Shown here: positions 42,211 through 50,281 of the stretch, in pieces | Layout of the letters: each line of letters starts with the position of its first letter | How positions within the stretch are numbered: position 1 is the first letter of the stretch | Assembly: GCF_003121295.1 (NCBI RefSeq) | Contig: NZ_PHNC01000029.1 | Coordinates: 310,001 to 374,000, forward strand | Direction of reading: 5' to 3' | Source: Streptomyces orinoci | Lineage (GTDB): Bacteria; Actinomycetota; Actinomycetes; Streptomycetales; Streptomycetaceae | DNA: 64,000 nucleotides | Position numbers and translations under genes: made by a program | Notes under the pieces: generated by a model | The model's input: only the letters and a program-made list of their open reading frames with translations | Databases searched by the model: none | What the model was told of the DNA's origin: nothing

Positions 42211-42600
42211 CTACTTGGCGCGTGCCTTACGGCCCTTGGGCGGCTCGCATTCCCTCGCGGCCGCGATAAAGGGCTTGAGCGCATCATGGAGCCTGTTCAG
42301 CGAGTCGGGCCCAAGCTCGATCTGGTAATACTGGACGGAGGGCACCAGCCTGGTTTCGAATTCGCCGCTTCCGTCCTCATCATCCCTTGCGGCTCCGGCC
42401 CGTACTTCCATGCCCGGCACTGCGAACGTGTGCAGATGGACATCCCTGGTAACAGTCGGGTCGAGGTCGTCATAGGCCTCGACCCGCACCCATGTCTCCT
42501 GAGTAATGGACTGGTCGCCCACCGTCAATATCCTGTCCCCCTTCCGCACACCCGGCTCGTCCCGCCGCGATTCGTCCACCTCGATAAACCTGGTACCCAT
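42211..42600 (-). CDS. Hypothetical protein
   Basis: This 129-residue soluble protein (MGTRFIEVDESRRDEPGVRK...) has an N-terminal beta-rich half (GDRILTVGDQSITQETWVRV) and a helical end with a Lys/Arg-rich tail (PPKGRKARAK). It lies between an SCO4402-like gene and an immunity-type relic on the same strand. I recognise no family. Confidence 0.55.
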   Translation of the reverse strand: MGTRFIEVDESRRDEPGVRKGDRILTVGDQSITQETWVRVEAYDDLDPTVTRDVHLHTFAVPGMEVRAGAARDDEDGSGEFETRLVPSVQYYQIELGPDSLNRLHDALKPFIAAARECEPPKGRKARAK

Positions 42601-42678
42601 CAGCGCCCCTTCCCAAGAACGTCCAAAGCGTAGCCGTTGCTGGGGAGTTGCATTCTCGCCGCCCTCGGTAACGGGTGG

Positions 42679-43188
42679 TCAGGTCGCTGTCCGCGACTCA
42701 CTGTCCCCGTCGTGCTGCAATTGAGCCGGACCGGCCGGCGTCTTGATGGGCAGGGGCGGACAGCCCTCCTGCTGCCGGGTGAGAGCCACCAGCTCTTCCG
42801 GAGGTTCGGTCCCGTCTCGCACAGCCATGACGTATGCCTTCGCCCTCTGTGGTCCCAACAGCGGAGCCTGCTTGCGCAGCTGGCGTATCGCAGCCATGGA
42901 ACCTTCGGACTCCACCGGTAGAACTCCTCCCAGCCACCGGCCACGTATGTCGTGACCGGGATGTGGTGGATGCTCCCGTCCTGCCGGTCCACCGGATAAG
43001 GGCCACGCCCCACCAGCATCTTCTCGGGATCACGACTTCGGATGTACTCCACCGACTGCCGGATGACCAGCCACCCGAGAGCGTGCTCCTTCACCTCGAG
43101 GACAGCCAGGTCGCGCAAGCGCGCCCGGGGCGACTCCTGCTGCTCTTTGGACAGCAGGCCCTCAACCAGTTCGACGGCGCGCTCCTTG
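42679..43188 (-). pseudogene. Frameshifted Imm35/YrhB-like immunity protein
   Basis: The first frame reads RDLAVLEVKEHALGWLVIRQ, then YPVDRQDGSIHHIPVTTYVA and GGWEEFYR. The homologous continuation MAAIRQLRKQAPLLGPQRAK lies in another frame, and some 20 family residues at the junction (near 42915) are missing. The N-terminus extends upstream without a start codon up to the TAG of the previous gene. The pattern is that of the YrhB/Imm35 immunity family, now inactive. Confidence 0.65.
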
Positions 43189-43189
43189 G

Positions 43190-43909
43190 CTACGCCTCGG
43201 AGGAACCCTCTCCCCCCTCCGCCGAGGGGCCGTCCGCGGCGGCACCACGGCCCGGGCCCAGCTCACCGCCGTGTGCACCGCCGTCCGGCAGTACCCGGTT
43301 GGCCAGCTGCCCGGGGTCGGGGTTGACCCCCAGCGCCCGCATGGCGGTCATGGCATTGAGCCGGTCGCGCAGCGCCCGGTCCTCGACCCGGTCGATCACG
43401 GCACGGGCGTTCTCCAGCTTGTGGTCCTCCTCGATCTGCACATCGAGCCGCTTGGCCTGCTCCGTCAGATGCTTCCGGGCCCGGTTGGAATGGACCGCCA
43501 GCGCACCGCCCCCGGTGGTGATCAGAGCACCGATCAGGCTGGTCATCACCGAGACATAGCCATGGTTGGGCGCTCCGGCGTGCACCAGGGCCAGGCCGCC
43601 GCCGACCAGGACGATGGCCGCCCCACAGGACATAAAGATCACGCTAAGCCGGAAGGTGGCGTCCGCCTGTCTGAGCGCCTGGCGGATGAAGTCGAAGAAC
43701 AGCTTCTGCCGCTGGCCCGCCAGGCTCGGCTCCGGCTCACCGCTGGGATTGAACGGCGCCGGAGGCAGAAACTGCTGGTTGACGGTGACCGTTTCACCAT
43801 GGACCACGGCACCGTAAGAGGCCCCGCTGATCCCGTACTCGTTCTTGGCCTCGCCGCCGGCGTCCGGCCTCTCGTCCTCGTCACCGCCATGGATCCGGTT
43901 GGCCGCCAT
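43190..43909 (-). CDS. TRADD-N-associated two-TM protein
   Basis: The 239-residue protein has a short N-terminal Gly/Val-rich segment (NEYGISGASYGAVVHGETVT), a helical part (FFDFIRQALRQADATFRLSV), two membrane segments (IFMSCGAAIVLVGGGLALV and MTSLIGALITTGGGALAVHS) and a long charged helix (ARKHLTEQAKRLDVQIEEDH) with ENARAVIDRVEDRALRDRL. This matches my memory of TRADD-N-associated two-TM proteins from actinobacterial and cyanobacterial conflict systems. The N-terminal segment also resembles amyloid-type signalling motifs. Both assignments are inference. Confidence 0.55.
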   Translation of the reverse strand: MAANRIHGGDEDERPDAGGEAKNEYGISGASYGAVVHGETVTVNQQFLPPAPFNPSGEPEPSLAGQRQKLFFDFIRQALRQADATFRLSVIFMSCGAAIVLVGGGLALVHAGAPNHGYVSVMTSLIGALITTGGGALAVHSNRARKHLTEQAKRLDVQIEEDHKLENARAVIDRVEDRALRDRLNAMTAMRALGVNPDPGQLANRVLPDGGAHGGELGPGRGAAADGPSAEGGEGSSEA

Positions 43910-44194
43910 CGAAACCCCCGATCGCCTGGCACCTCAAGTGCCCCGGATCGAGAGTAGCGCCGCCAACTCACCGGCGCCGCCGCCCGGTTCACCGGCCCCT
44001 CCCGTCATCCGGGGAGTGAAGGGCCCTTCGGCCCGAGGGCGCACGCCGGAGCATGCCGGTCCGGCGTCTGCCCGGCCGGCCCCCTGTGCGCCCTGTCCCG
44101 TGCGGGTGACACGCGTGCCTGCGCCTCGTGGGCTGGAAAACCTCCTGGTGATCCAGGCGGCGTTCGTTGTCTGTCCCCACTTCGGAGGTGTCCG

Positions 44195-44374
44195 GTGAAC
44201 CCTGTCCGTCGTGTCCTCACCGCTGTGCTGGCAAGCGCCTTGCTCTTCGTGGGGGGTACGGCCCTTGCCGCACCGGCGCAGGCACAGCCCAATGCTCACG
44301 AGCAGCTTGACCTCCCGCCCTTGGACAAGGTCCTCGACAAGATCACCTCGTCCGTCAATCAGCTCCTTGACTGA
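44195..44374 (+). CDS. Short secreted peptide
   Basis: A 59-residue precursor starts at GTG 44195 with GGAGG seven bases upstream. The first 29 residues form a signal peptide (RRVLTAVLASALLFVGGTAL, cleavage near APAQA). The mature peptide QPNAHEQLDLPPLDKVLDKI plus TSSVNQLLD is short, amphipathic and Cys-free. It ends just before a terminator and the attL repeat. Function unknown. Confidence 0.7.
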   Translation: MNPVRRVLTAVLASALLFVGGTALAAPAQAQPNAHEQLDLPPLDKVLDKITSSVNQLLD

Positions 44375-44404
44375 GGCCGATGGATCATCCGCCGACGTCA
44401 AAGA

Positions 44405-44428
44405 CCCCCAGCCGATCACGTCTGGGGG
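44405..44428 (+). terminator. Terminator after secreted peptide gene
   Basis: CCCCCAG pairs with CTGGGGG across 10 nt and is followed by ccttctcc. It lies 31 bp after the peptide stop and ends 9 bp before the att repeat. Confidence 0.7.
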
Positions 44429-44436
44429 CCTTCTCC

Positions 44437-44482
44437 CTGGTGGGCGCAGCTGGGATCGAACCAGCGACATCTGCTTTGTAAG
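44437..44482. repeat. Left att site
   Basis: This 46-bp repeat (ctggtgggcgcagctgggat...) is identical to 60330-60375 and contains the 3' 45 nt of the tRNA including CCA. It is not a functional tRNA. Confidence 0.95.
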
Positions 44483-44717
44483 TTCGTCCGAACCCCTTTC
44501 TAGGCAGAGGACAGGCGGGTACCTCCGCACGCGGAGCATCGATCTGTGTCTCCTCATGTCCAGCGACGTCCGAGCACGTTGCCGTCAACTCTTGCCGTCA
44601 GGGAGCGACCGGAGCATGAGCGCTCTCCTGGCGGCATCCGCTCGCCGCCTCAGGCTCCGACAGTCAACCGCTTGGCCACACGTTGGCCAGGCGGGCCCAT
44701 AGATCGCGGCAGGGGCA

Positions 44718-44739
44718 CCTACTGAAATCAGTGGGTGAC
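44718..44739. promoter_or_regulatory. Palindrome upstream of GntR-Nudix gene
   Basis: cacctactg-aaat-cagtgggtg is an inverted repeat with one mismatch, 38 bp before the GTG start. A likely autoregulatory site for the double-GntR protein. Confidence 0.55.
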
Positions 44740-44777
44740 CTACGCTGGGCACAGTCGAACCTGTCGGAGGGAGACAC

Positions 44778-45806
44778 GTGACCGAGGGCGGCAGCACCGG
44801 CTACCAGGAGATGGCGGGCACTCTGAGATCCCAGATCGCAAGTGGCTCTCTGCGTACGGGGGATCGCTTGCCGTCTGAGGCAGAGCTCAGCAAGACGTTC
44901 GGTGTCGCCCGCGACACCGCCCGTCGTGCCCTCCTCGCACTGGAGGCTGACGGGCTAGCTCGTGTTGTGAAGGGCCGGGGGCGCTTTGTGCAGGACCCCA
45001 AGCAGCGGAGCCTCCCAGCGACCACGAAGCGCGAAGAGGTTGCGGCAGCTCTTCGCGCCAAGATCAGAAGCGGACAGCTGACTGTGGGTGCCTTGCTGCC
45101 CTCCGAAGCAGGACTGTGCAAGGAATACGGCGTCTCCCGCTCAACCGCGCGCCAGGTGTTCGCGGACCTGGAGCGGGAGGGGCTGGCCAGTGGCTCACAG
45201 GGGGCGCGCCGCGTGGTTACGGCGCCGGCTGACTTTCACGACGATGGGGACCGGTCCACGGCTTGGAAGGTCTATGGCGAGCGACCCATCTATGAGAACC
45301 AGTGGGTCACCGTCGCCATGGCCGACATCGAGACGCCAGACGGTGAACGCTTCGAGCATCACAAGGTGTACCTGCCGGCCGCAGCAATGACCGCCATGCT
45401 CGATGACCAGAACCGCGTATTCCTGATGTGGCGTCACCGATTCGTCCCTGATAAATGGAACTGGGAACTGCCGGGCGGGTTGATTGACGAGGGGGAGGAC
45501 CCGGCCGTCACTGCCGCTCGCGAAATCCTGGAGGAGACCGGGTACCGCCCCAAGGGAGAGCTGGAGCATGTAGCCAGCTTCGAGCCCATGATTGGCACGG
45601 TCACCAGCCCGCATCACGTCTATGTGGCGAGGGGTGTGGAATACGTGGCCGAGCCAACGGAGGTCAATGAATCCCAGCGCACCGCTTGGATTCCACTCTC
45701 CAAAGTGCCCGAGCTGATCAAAGCCGGAGAAATCGCGAACTCAGGGACGCTGGTGGCTCTTCTCCACCTATTGGCGACGACAGAGCACAGGTCACGCGCT
45801 GCCTAG
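44778..45806 (+). CDS. Double GntR DNA-binding plus Nudix hydrolase fusion
   Basis: The 342-residue protein holds two tandem GntR winged helices (residues about 8-75, SGSLRTGDRLPSEAELSKTF; and 85-150, SGQLTVGALLPSEAGLCKEY) and a C-terminal Nudix domain. The Nudix box is complete: GLIDEGE, seven residues, then REILEETGY (G-x5-E-x7-REUxEExGU). In the AICE pSAM2 a GntR repressor (KorSA) and a Nudix immunity factor (Pif) are separate proteins, so here both functions may sit in one chain. GGAGGGAG precedes the GTG. Its 3' end overlaps the convergent XRE gene by 15 bp. Confidence 0.88.
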   Translation: MTEGGSTGYQEMAGTLRSQIASGSLRTGDRLPSEAELSKTFGVARDTARRALLALEADGLARVVKGRGRFVQDPKQRSLPATTKREEVAAALRAKIRSGQLTVGALLPSEAGLCKEYGVSRSTARQVFADLEREGLASGSQGARRVVTAPADFHDDGDRSTAWKVYGERPIYENQWVTVAMADIETPDGERFEHHKVYLPAAAMTAMLDDQNRVFLMWRHRFVPDKWNWELPGGLIDEGEDPAVTAAREILEETGYRPKGELEHVASFEPMIGTVTSPHHVYVARGVEYVAEPTEVNESQRTAWIPLSKVPELIKAGEIANSGTLVALLHLLATTEHRSRAA

Positions 45807-46916
45807 AAGCTTCTCGATGCGGCGGCGCTGACGGCAGGACCCAGTCAGCGCCGCCAACCTACGCGCCGCTTCGGCCTGCTTCCTCGCCTCGCTGACGTCT
45901 CCCTGCTTGATCAGAGCCCCGGCCAAGTCGCAGCGCAGTCCTGCCTCCGCTCGGTTGAACCCGGCAGCTTCCATGGTGGAAAGTGCCTGGCTGAGATCTT
46001 CCACTGCTTCGTGGGCGCCCAGGCTGGCCAGGCAGTTCCCCCTCCATCTGACCAGGTGGGGGCCTGCTAGGAACAGGTATGGCAACTCCGGGTCGGTGGC
46101 GTCCGCCGGCAAGGAGCGGTCCGCCTCCTCCAAGGCGCGGCGGCATTCCAACTCATTGCCTGCCATCGCGTGTGCCTCTGCCTCTGCCGCGCTCAGCCAT
46201 GCCGTCATAAGGGCAGGAATGCGTGTCCCGCCTAGTTGCCGTGCCTGACAGATCAGTTGGACTGCTTCAGATGGCTGATCCAAGTCCAGCAGAACGTAGG
46301 CCTGTTGGGCGGTCGCGTGCACGAGAAGGCTGGCACTTTCTGCCTCTCTGGCTGCCGCCTTTGCCACCTCATGCAGATTCCATGCATCGCGGAACCTGCC
46401 GAGGTCGAGCGCCTGCCAACCTGCCAGGGCCGCAGCATCCGATAGGGCCCGGGCCGTTAACTTGCGGGCGTTGAGTGTCGCCCCGTGCTTCAGCAAGCCC
46501 TCCATATGGCTCACATGCGCCTCGATTTGGGGGAGGAGAGCTGACGCCCCAAGTCGCCGGTCCATCTGCCGCAGGTTTTCCGTCTGTGCCTCAAGCAGGC
46601 AAACAAGCGACTCGTCAGCGCTGGCAGCTGCAAGCAACTCGCGCTTGAGGAACGTCACTTCATCGGCGTCACTATCACCAACATCTTCTGGAAAGCACCC
46701 CAACTCGGCCGCGCTGCACTGGTAGACGTCGCAGAAGAGAGTCAGGTAGTCGCCAACCAAAGGACGCCGTCCCGATTCCCACTCCCGGATCATCCGGTCA
46801 AGGCTCTCGTCGGAGGCCACACTGAAGCCACGGACGGTCGCCGCGCGCTTCAACTCCAGTACGAGGCGCGCCTTCTTCCAGACGGCCTGAGCGCGGCGAT
46901 CGGCAAGCGCGGTCAT
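45792..46916 (-). CDS. XRE-type regulator with TPR region
   Basis: The 374-residue protein has an HTH at the N-terminus (SLDRMIREWESGRRPLVGDY, LTLFCDVYQCSAAEL) and a helical TPR-like remainder (ARKLTARALSDAAALAGWQA, AVQLICQARQLGGTRIPALM). ATG 46916 with AGGGGG upstream is preferred to the earlier frame start because the HTH begins there. Such regulators are common on AICEs. The long spacer upstream (46917-47667), shared with the transfer operon, probably contains its operators. Confidence 0.8.
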   Translation of the reverse strand: MTALADRRAQAVWKKARLVLELKRAATVRGFSVASDESLDRMIREWESGRRPLVGDYLTLFCDVYQCSAAELGCFPEDVGDSDADEVTFLKRELLAAASADESLVCLLEAQTENLRQMDRRLGASALLPQIEAHVSHMEGLLKHGATLNARKLTARALSDAAALAGWQALDLGRFRDAWNLHEVAKAAAREAESASLLVHATAQQAYVLLDLDQPSEAVQLICQARQLGGTRIPALMTAWLSAAEAEAHAMAGNELECRRALEEADRSLPADATDPELPYLFLAGPHLVRWRGNCLASLGAHEAVEDLSQALSTMEAAGFNRAEAGLRCDLAGALIKQGDVSEARKQAEAARRLAALTGSCRQRRRIEKLLGSA

Positions 46917-47307
46917 GGCCACACCCCCTGATGACCGAGGACGGGCCGCCATTGTGGCCCGTCCATGGACCGGTGCAACAGGGGCGGACAGTCCGCCCCT
47001 GTCCGCCTCGCTCCTCTGCCGTCCCCGGCGCCTCAGGCCGCACTCTCGAAGCACGGCGAACACAGCCGAACGAAATCCGCGGACCGCCTTGACGGGCAGT
47101 CCGACAACACCCAACATGTATCTGGACGCCGACATACAAGTTGGCTCTGTAGGACCTGCCTGCCCGCGGCCTCGCCCGGTTCGGCAGTAGTCCGGTTCAG
47201 GTCCCATCCCTGACTCGGACTGGCGGCCCTGAACAGGCCGGAGGGCACCGGATCCCTTGGCAACCGGATGGCTTAGACCGAAAGGTCACGTCTCCATACG
47301 CCTACCA

Positions 47308-47323
47308 ACGGAAGCGCGCTTCC
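47308..47323. promoter_or_regulatory. 16-bp perfect palindrome
   Basis: cggaagcgcgcttccg, followed by ggaggag, lies midway between the divergent XRE gene and the transfer operon. It is a candidate operator for the element's regulators. Confidence 0.45.
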
Positions 47324-47600
47324 GGGAGGAGACCTGTCCACGTCCACTCTCCAGTCAGGGAGGGATCGTGCACACCCAACGACGACTTCAGGCGCTGCCG
47401 TGATCGACCGGCATGGCGGCGCCGTTCGGCAATCCGCTCGGTGGCCGGCAAGACCAGGCCCGCGTGAGCGACCGGTCATCTCCTGGTTTCGCGGCGGTTA
47501 GCGCTGCGGCCGGTTGCCTCCTCCGCCCGTCCGGCGCGCTGTGCGCGGCGTCGTACGGGCGGGGTGGTGGGGAGCCGGATGGACCGACTTCAACGGCGGG

Positions 47601-47628
47601 CGGCTCCGGTGCTGGGACACCGGAGCCG
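47601..47628 (+). promoter_or_regulatory. Strong hairpin 39 bp before transfer operon
   Basis: CGGCTCCGGTG and CACCGGAGCCG form an 11-bp perfect stem with a 6-nt loop. In the leader of the first transfer gene it could act as an attenuator or terminator of upstream transcription. Confidence 0.5.
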
Positions 47629-47667
47629 CTGTTCAGGGCCGTTTGGATCTCACAGGAGCAACGACCC

Positions 47668-47931
47668 ATGAAGCACATCGGTGCACTTCGGGCGGTTGTT
47701 ACCGCCTATGAGCACGACCGCGGGCCCACGGCCGCGGAGCTGGATGCCATCGGCGCTGAGATGCCGCTGATTGAGGCGGAAGTCGCGTTGCTGGACGTTC
47801 AGATCGCCCTGTTGGACCGGCCGGTGTCAGAGCTGGACGAGCGGCGGTTGCGCCGGGCTCGGCGGCGGGTGCTGGCCGCGCGGCGCCAGTTGGCCAACCG
47901 GACGTTCGTGGTGCCGGGGGTGGGGGCGTGA
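47668..47931 (+). CDS. Small AICE protein (DUF6284-like)
   Basis: The 87-residue helical protein (PTAAELDAIGAEMPLIEAEV, ALLDVQIALLDRPVSELDER) ends in a basic stretch (RRLRRARRRVLAARRQLANR). It matches my recollection of DUF6284 proteins encoded at the start of Streptomyces AICE operons. CAGGAG precedes the ATG, and its stop overlaps the next start (GTGA). Function unknown. Confidence 0.65.
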   Translation: MKHIGALRAVVTAYEHDRGPTAAELDAIGAEMPLIEAEVALLDVQIALLDRPVSELDERRLRRARRRVLAARRQLANRTFVVPGVGA

Positions 47932-48257
47932 GTGACGCGCTGACCTTCGCCGAGATGGCCGGGCCGCTGGCTGCGCTGCGGGTGCTGGCTGCGGACTTCG
48001 GGGAGCTTCCGGCGCCGACCGTGAGCGTCTCGGCCGTCTTCCCGAACCGCCTGGAGCTGGCGTTTCACTCCGGCTTCGCCGACTTTGAGCGGTGGCGTGA
48101 GGCGCTGGGCATCGCCCCGGCGAACGTCGGCTACCGCGTATTGGACAACGGCCGTACGGGCGTTGTGCGAGTGCTTGTTCCGTGCGGGGGCGCGGAGTTG
48201 GAGCTGGTGGGCTACGCCGACATCTCCCCTGCCGTACTGGTGGGGGGTGCGGCATGA
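47928..48257 (+). CDS. Small AICE hypothetical protein
   Basis: This 109-residue soluble protein (GTG start overlapping the previous TGA) has a mixed alpha/beta pattern: VSAVFPNRLELAFHSGFADF, then WREALGIAPANVGYRV. Its TGA overlaps the next ATG. The chain of overlaps shows one tightly coupled operon. No family recognised. Confidence 0.6.
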   Translation: MSDALTFAEMAGPLAALRVLAADFGELPAPTVSVSAVFPNRLELAFHSGFADFERWREALGIAPANVGYRVLDNGRTGVVRVLVPCGGAELELVGYADISPAVLVGGAA

Positions 48258-49465
48258 CTACGCCTGCCGCAAGGTCCCTGAGCTGGGGGCAAGTCCTAGT
48301 CCTGGGCGCCGCGGCGGTGCCCGTGGTGGCGTTCGGTGCCCTGGGTGCGCTCGGCACTTACAGCAACATCGTCAGTGTCTTCCGGCGGTCGGCCACCGCG
48401 CTGGGCGTAGTGGCCGCGGGCGAGGGTGCCACGCTCGTTCTGGCCCTGGTGCTGGTGGGCCTGACCTCGCTGGGGCAGTCCTCGCCGGCGGCCGTTCGCT
48501 TCGGTCTGTGGGCGCTTCCTGCGGTCGCGTCCCTGACCGGGGCCGTCATCGCGCCGACCATGGTGGAGATGGTGGTGTTCGCCGTGACTCCGCTGGCCAT
48601 GTGCGTGTCGGCGGAGGGCATGGGTCTGCTGGCCCGCCGGATCGTGGTCTACCGCACCGGCGTGGACACCGAGGCTCAGCGTCGTGACGCGGCGGTTGTG
48701 CGCAGGCTGGCCTACCACCGGGCCCGCGCGGCGAACCATCCCGGCGAGCGGGCCCGTGAGCGCTCTGAGCGGGCGTCCTGGCGGCTGGCCCGGCAGATCG
48801 GTATCGGGGATGCGTCGCTGGGCGGGCGGCTGTTGGAGGTACAGCGGGAGCGGGTGGCGGCCGGTGCGGATGCCGCGCTGGCGGACATGTTCTCGGTGCC
48901 CGTCACGTCCGTGACGGCACCCGTGACGCCCGTGACGGCCCCTGTGACGTCGAGCGTGACGCCGGATGACGAACCGACTTCCGCGCCCGGCAGTGGCCTT
49001 CCCGTGTGGGGCGAAGTCCCTGCGGATCCGGGGGGCGTCACGGATGACTGTGACGCGGAAGGCACGCAGGTCAGCGGGTCTTTCCCGGAGGGTGTGACGG
49101 CTTGGGACGATCCGGTGCCGTTCTGGCCGGAGCCTGCCGTCACGGCGCCCGGCGCCGCTGGTGATGAGCCGGACGGGGCCGAGCCGGACGACGATGAGGC
49201 GGAACCCTTGTGGGAGCCGCGTCGGCAGACCGTGACGCTGGCGGACGTGGCCGCCGTGGCGGGCGTGCCCACGCCCGAACCCGGCGAGTCACTGAGTGAC
49301 CTTCAGCTGATCGTGGTCATGCGGTATCTGCGGTACTCCGCCGAGCCGCCCCTGTCCTACCGTCACGCCGTCATGGCGTTCCGGGAAGCCGGGTTCGTCG
49401 GCGGTGAAGCGCGTGTGCGGGCCGCGTGGGGCGCTGTGATGTCCCATGAGGAGAGCGCGCCGTGA
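48254..49465 (+). CDS. Spd-like (DUF2637-type) conjugal spread membrane protein
   Basis: The 403-residue protein has an N-terminal membrane part with about four segments (VLVLGAAAVPVVAFGALGAL, GEGATLVLALVLVGLTSLG, ALPAVASLTGAVIAP, MVEMVVFAVTPLAMCVSAEG) and a long soluble tail. It resembles the spread proteins encoded beside tra in Streptomyces plasmids and AICEs, which help move plasmid DNA between mycelial compartments. The tail contains a run of VT repeats (PVTSVTAPVTPVTAPVTSSV) encoded by GTGACG repeats. A wing-like region at the end (VVMRYLRYSAEPPLSYRHAV) may bind DNA. Confidence 0.72.
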   Translation: MTTPAARSLSWGQVLVLGAAAVPVVAFGALGALGTYSNIVSVFRRSATALGVVAAGEGATLVLALVLVGLTSLGQSSPAAVRFGLWALPAVASLTGAVIAPTMVEMVVFAVTPLAMCVSAEGMGLLARRIVVYRTGVDTEAQRRDAAVVRRLAYHRARAANHPGERARERSERASWRLARQIGIGDASLGGRLLEVQRERVAAGADAALADMFSVPVTSVTAPVTPVTAPVTSSVTPDDEPTSAPGSGLPVWGEVPADPGGVTDDCDAEGTQVSGSFPEGVTAWDDPVPFWPEPAVTAPGAAGDEPDGAEPDDDEAEPLWEPRRQTVTLADVAAVAGVPTPEPGESLSDLQLIVVMRYLRYSAEPPLSYRHAVMAFREAGFVGGEARVRAAWGAVMSHEESAP

Positions 49466-49845
49466 GCGGGGTGTTCGGCCGGTGCTGGGACCCTTCCGGC
49501 GCCTTGCATGGGATACCGACTTTCCCATGGCGGCTGGCGCCGGAGGGTCTGGCGACTCGCCGACAGCTGCGGGCCCGTGGGCTGCGCCCTGGTGGCCAGC
49601 CCATCGCGGCCCAGATCATGCGCTGCTCCCGCCGCCGCAGGGCGGGGGTGGCCGTCGCCTACCTCTACCGCATCGACCAGGCCCAGCCGGTCAGGCCGAT
49701 GACCCCGGCCCGGCGGGCGGCGCTGGAGCGTGCCATGACCGCCCGCCGCACCTGCCCGGCCTGCCGAACGGACGCCGGGTACTGCATCCCGCGCTCGCTC
49801 GGCATGTGTGTCACCTGCGCCTACCCGGACGGACAGAGCCACTGA
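49462..49845 (+). CDS. RRQRL-motif zinc-binding small protein
   Basis: This 127-residue protein has LATRRQLRARGLRPGGQPIA and MRCSRRRRAGVAVAYLYRID, then four Cys residues, CPACRTDAGYC and CVTC. It fits a small Streptomyces family known for an RRQRL-type motif and a zinc site. GTG overlaps the preceding TGA (GTGA). Its role in transfer is not known. Confidence 0.7.
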   Translation: MSGVFGRCWDPSGALHGIPTFPWRLAPEGLATRRQLRARGLRPGGQPIAAQIMRCSRRRRAGVAVAYLYRIDQAQPVRPMTPARRAALERAMTARRTCPACRTDAGYCIPRSLGMCVTCAYPDGQSH

Positions 49846-49867
49846 CCTGGCAAGGAGCCGCGTCCTC

Positions 49868-50194
49868 ATGCGCAAAGACCGCACGCTGCGCCTGCTGTCC
49901 CTCGCCGCGTCCTTCGGGACCGGCACCTGGACGGCCACCGACATCGGTATCGAGCTCGCCGGTTACGGAGTGCCGTTGACCTTGACGGTTGGCTGTGCCC
50001 TCACGGTGTGCGCGTCCGTCACCACCTTTGGAACCTCGGTGGCCGACGCGTTGACCACCGCCACCTACCGGTGCCCCGCGCCCGGGTGCAGCTTCAAGGC
50101 CCAGGTCCGCCACGCCAGCCCCGGCATGAGCCGACGCTGGCAGGAGATCGCAGCCGCGCACCCGGGGCACGAACTGAGCCGCCGCGGCACCTGA
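49868..50194 (+). CDS. Small membrane protein with C-terminal Cys pair
   Basis: The 108-residue protein starts at ATG with AAGGAG upstream. It has two membrane segments (SLAASFGTGTWTATDIGIEL, PLTLTVGCALTVCASVTTFG) followed by a YRCPAPGCSF Cys pair and a basic end. It probably belongs to the Spd-type accessory proteins. The longer upstream frame is not used because it lacks a ribosome site. Confidence 0.6.
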   Translation: MRKDRTLRLLSLAASFGTGTWTATDIGIELAGYGVPLTLTVGCALTVCASVTTFGTSVADALTTATYRCPAPGCSFKAQVRHASPGMSRRWQEIAAAHPGHELSRRGT

Positions 50195-50281
50195 ACAGGC
50201 ACTACGGGCCTGCCGCTCACCGCCGGCGGGTGGCAGGCCCCATTCCTCGCTTCTCCCGCTTTTCGATTGGGAGGTTTCCCC

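Larger units (their letters stand above)
46917..47667. other. Regulatory spacer between XRE gene and transfer operon
   Basis: A 751-bp region without a convincing gene. It separates the divergent XRE gene from the plus-strand transfer operon and contains a 16-bp palindrome (47308-47323) and an 11-bp-stem hairpin (47601-47628). Candidate peptides in it lack ribosome sites. Confidence 0.5.

Noticed and set aside
44437..44482. Second tRNA-Val gene at the left end of the AICE
   Set aside because: Only the 3' 45 nt of the tRNA are present; acceptor 5' strand and D arm are missing, so it is an att site only.
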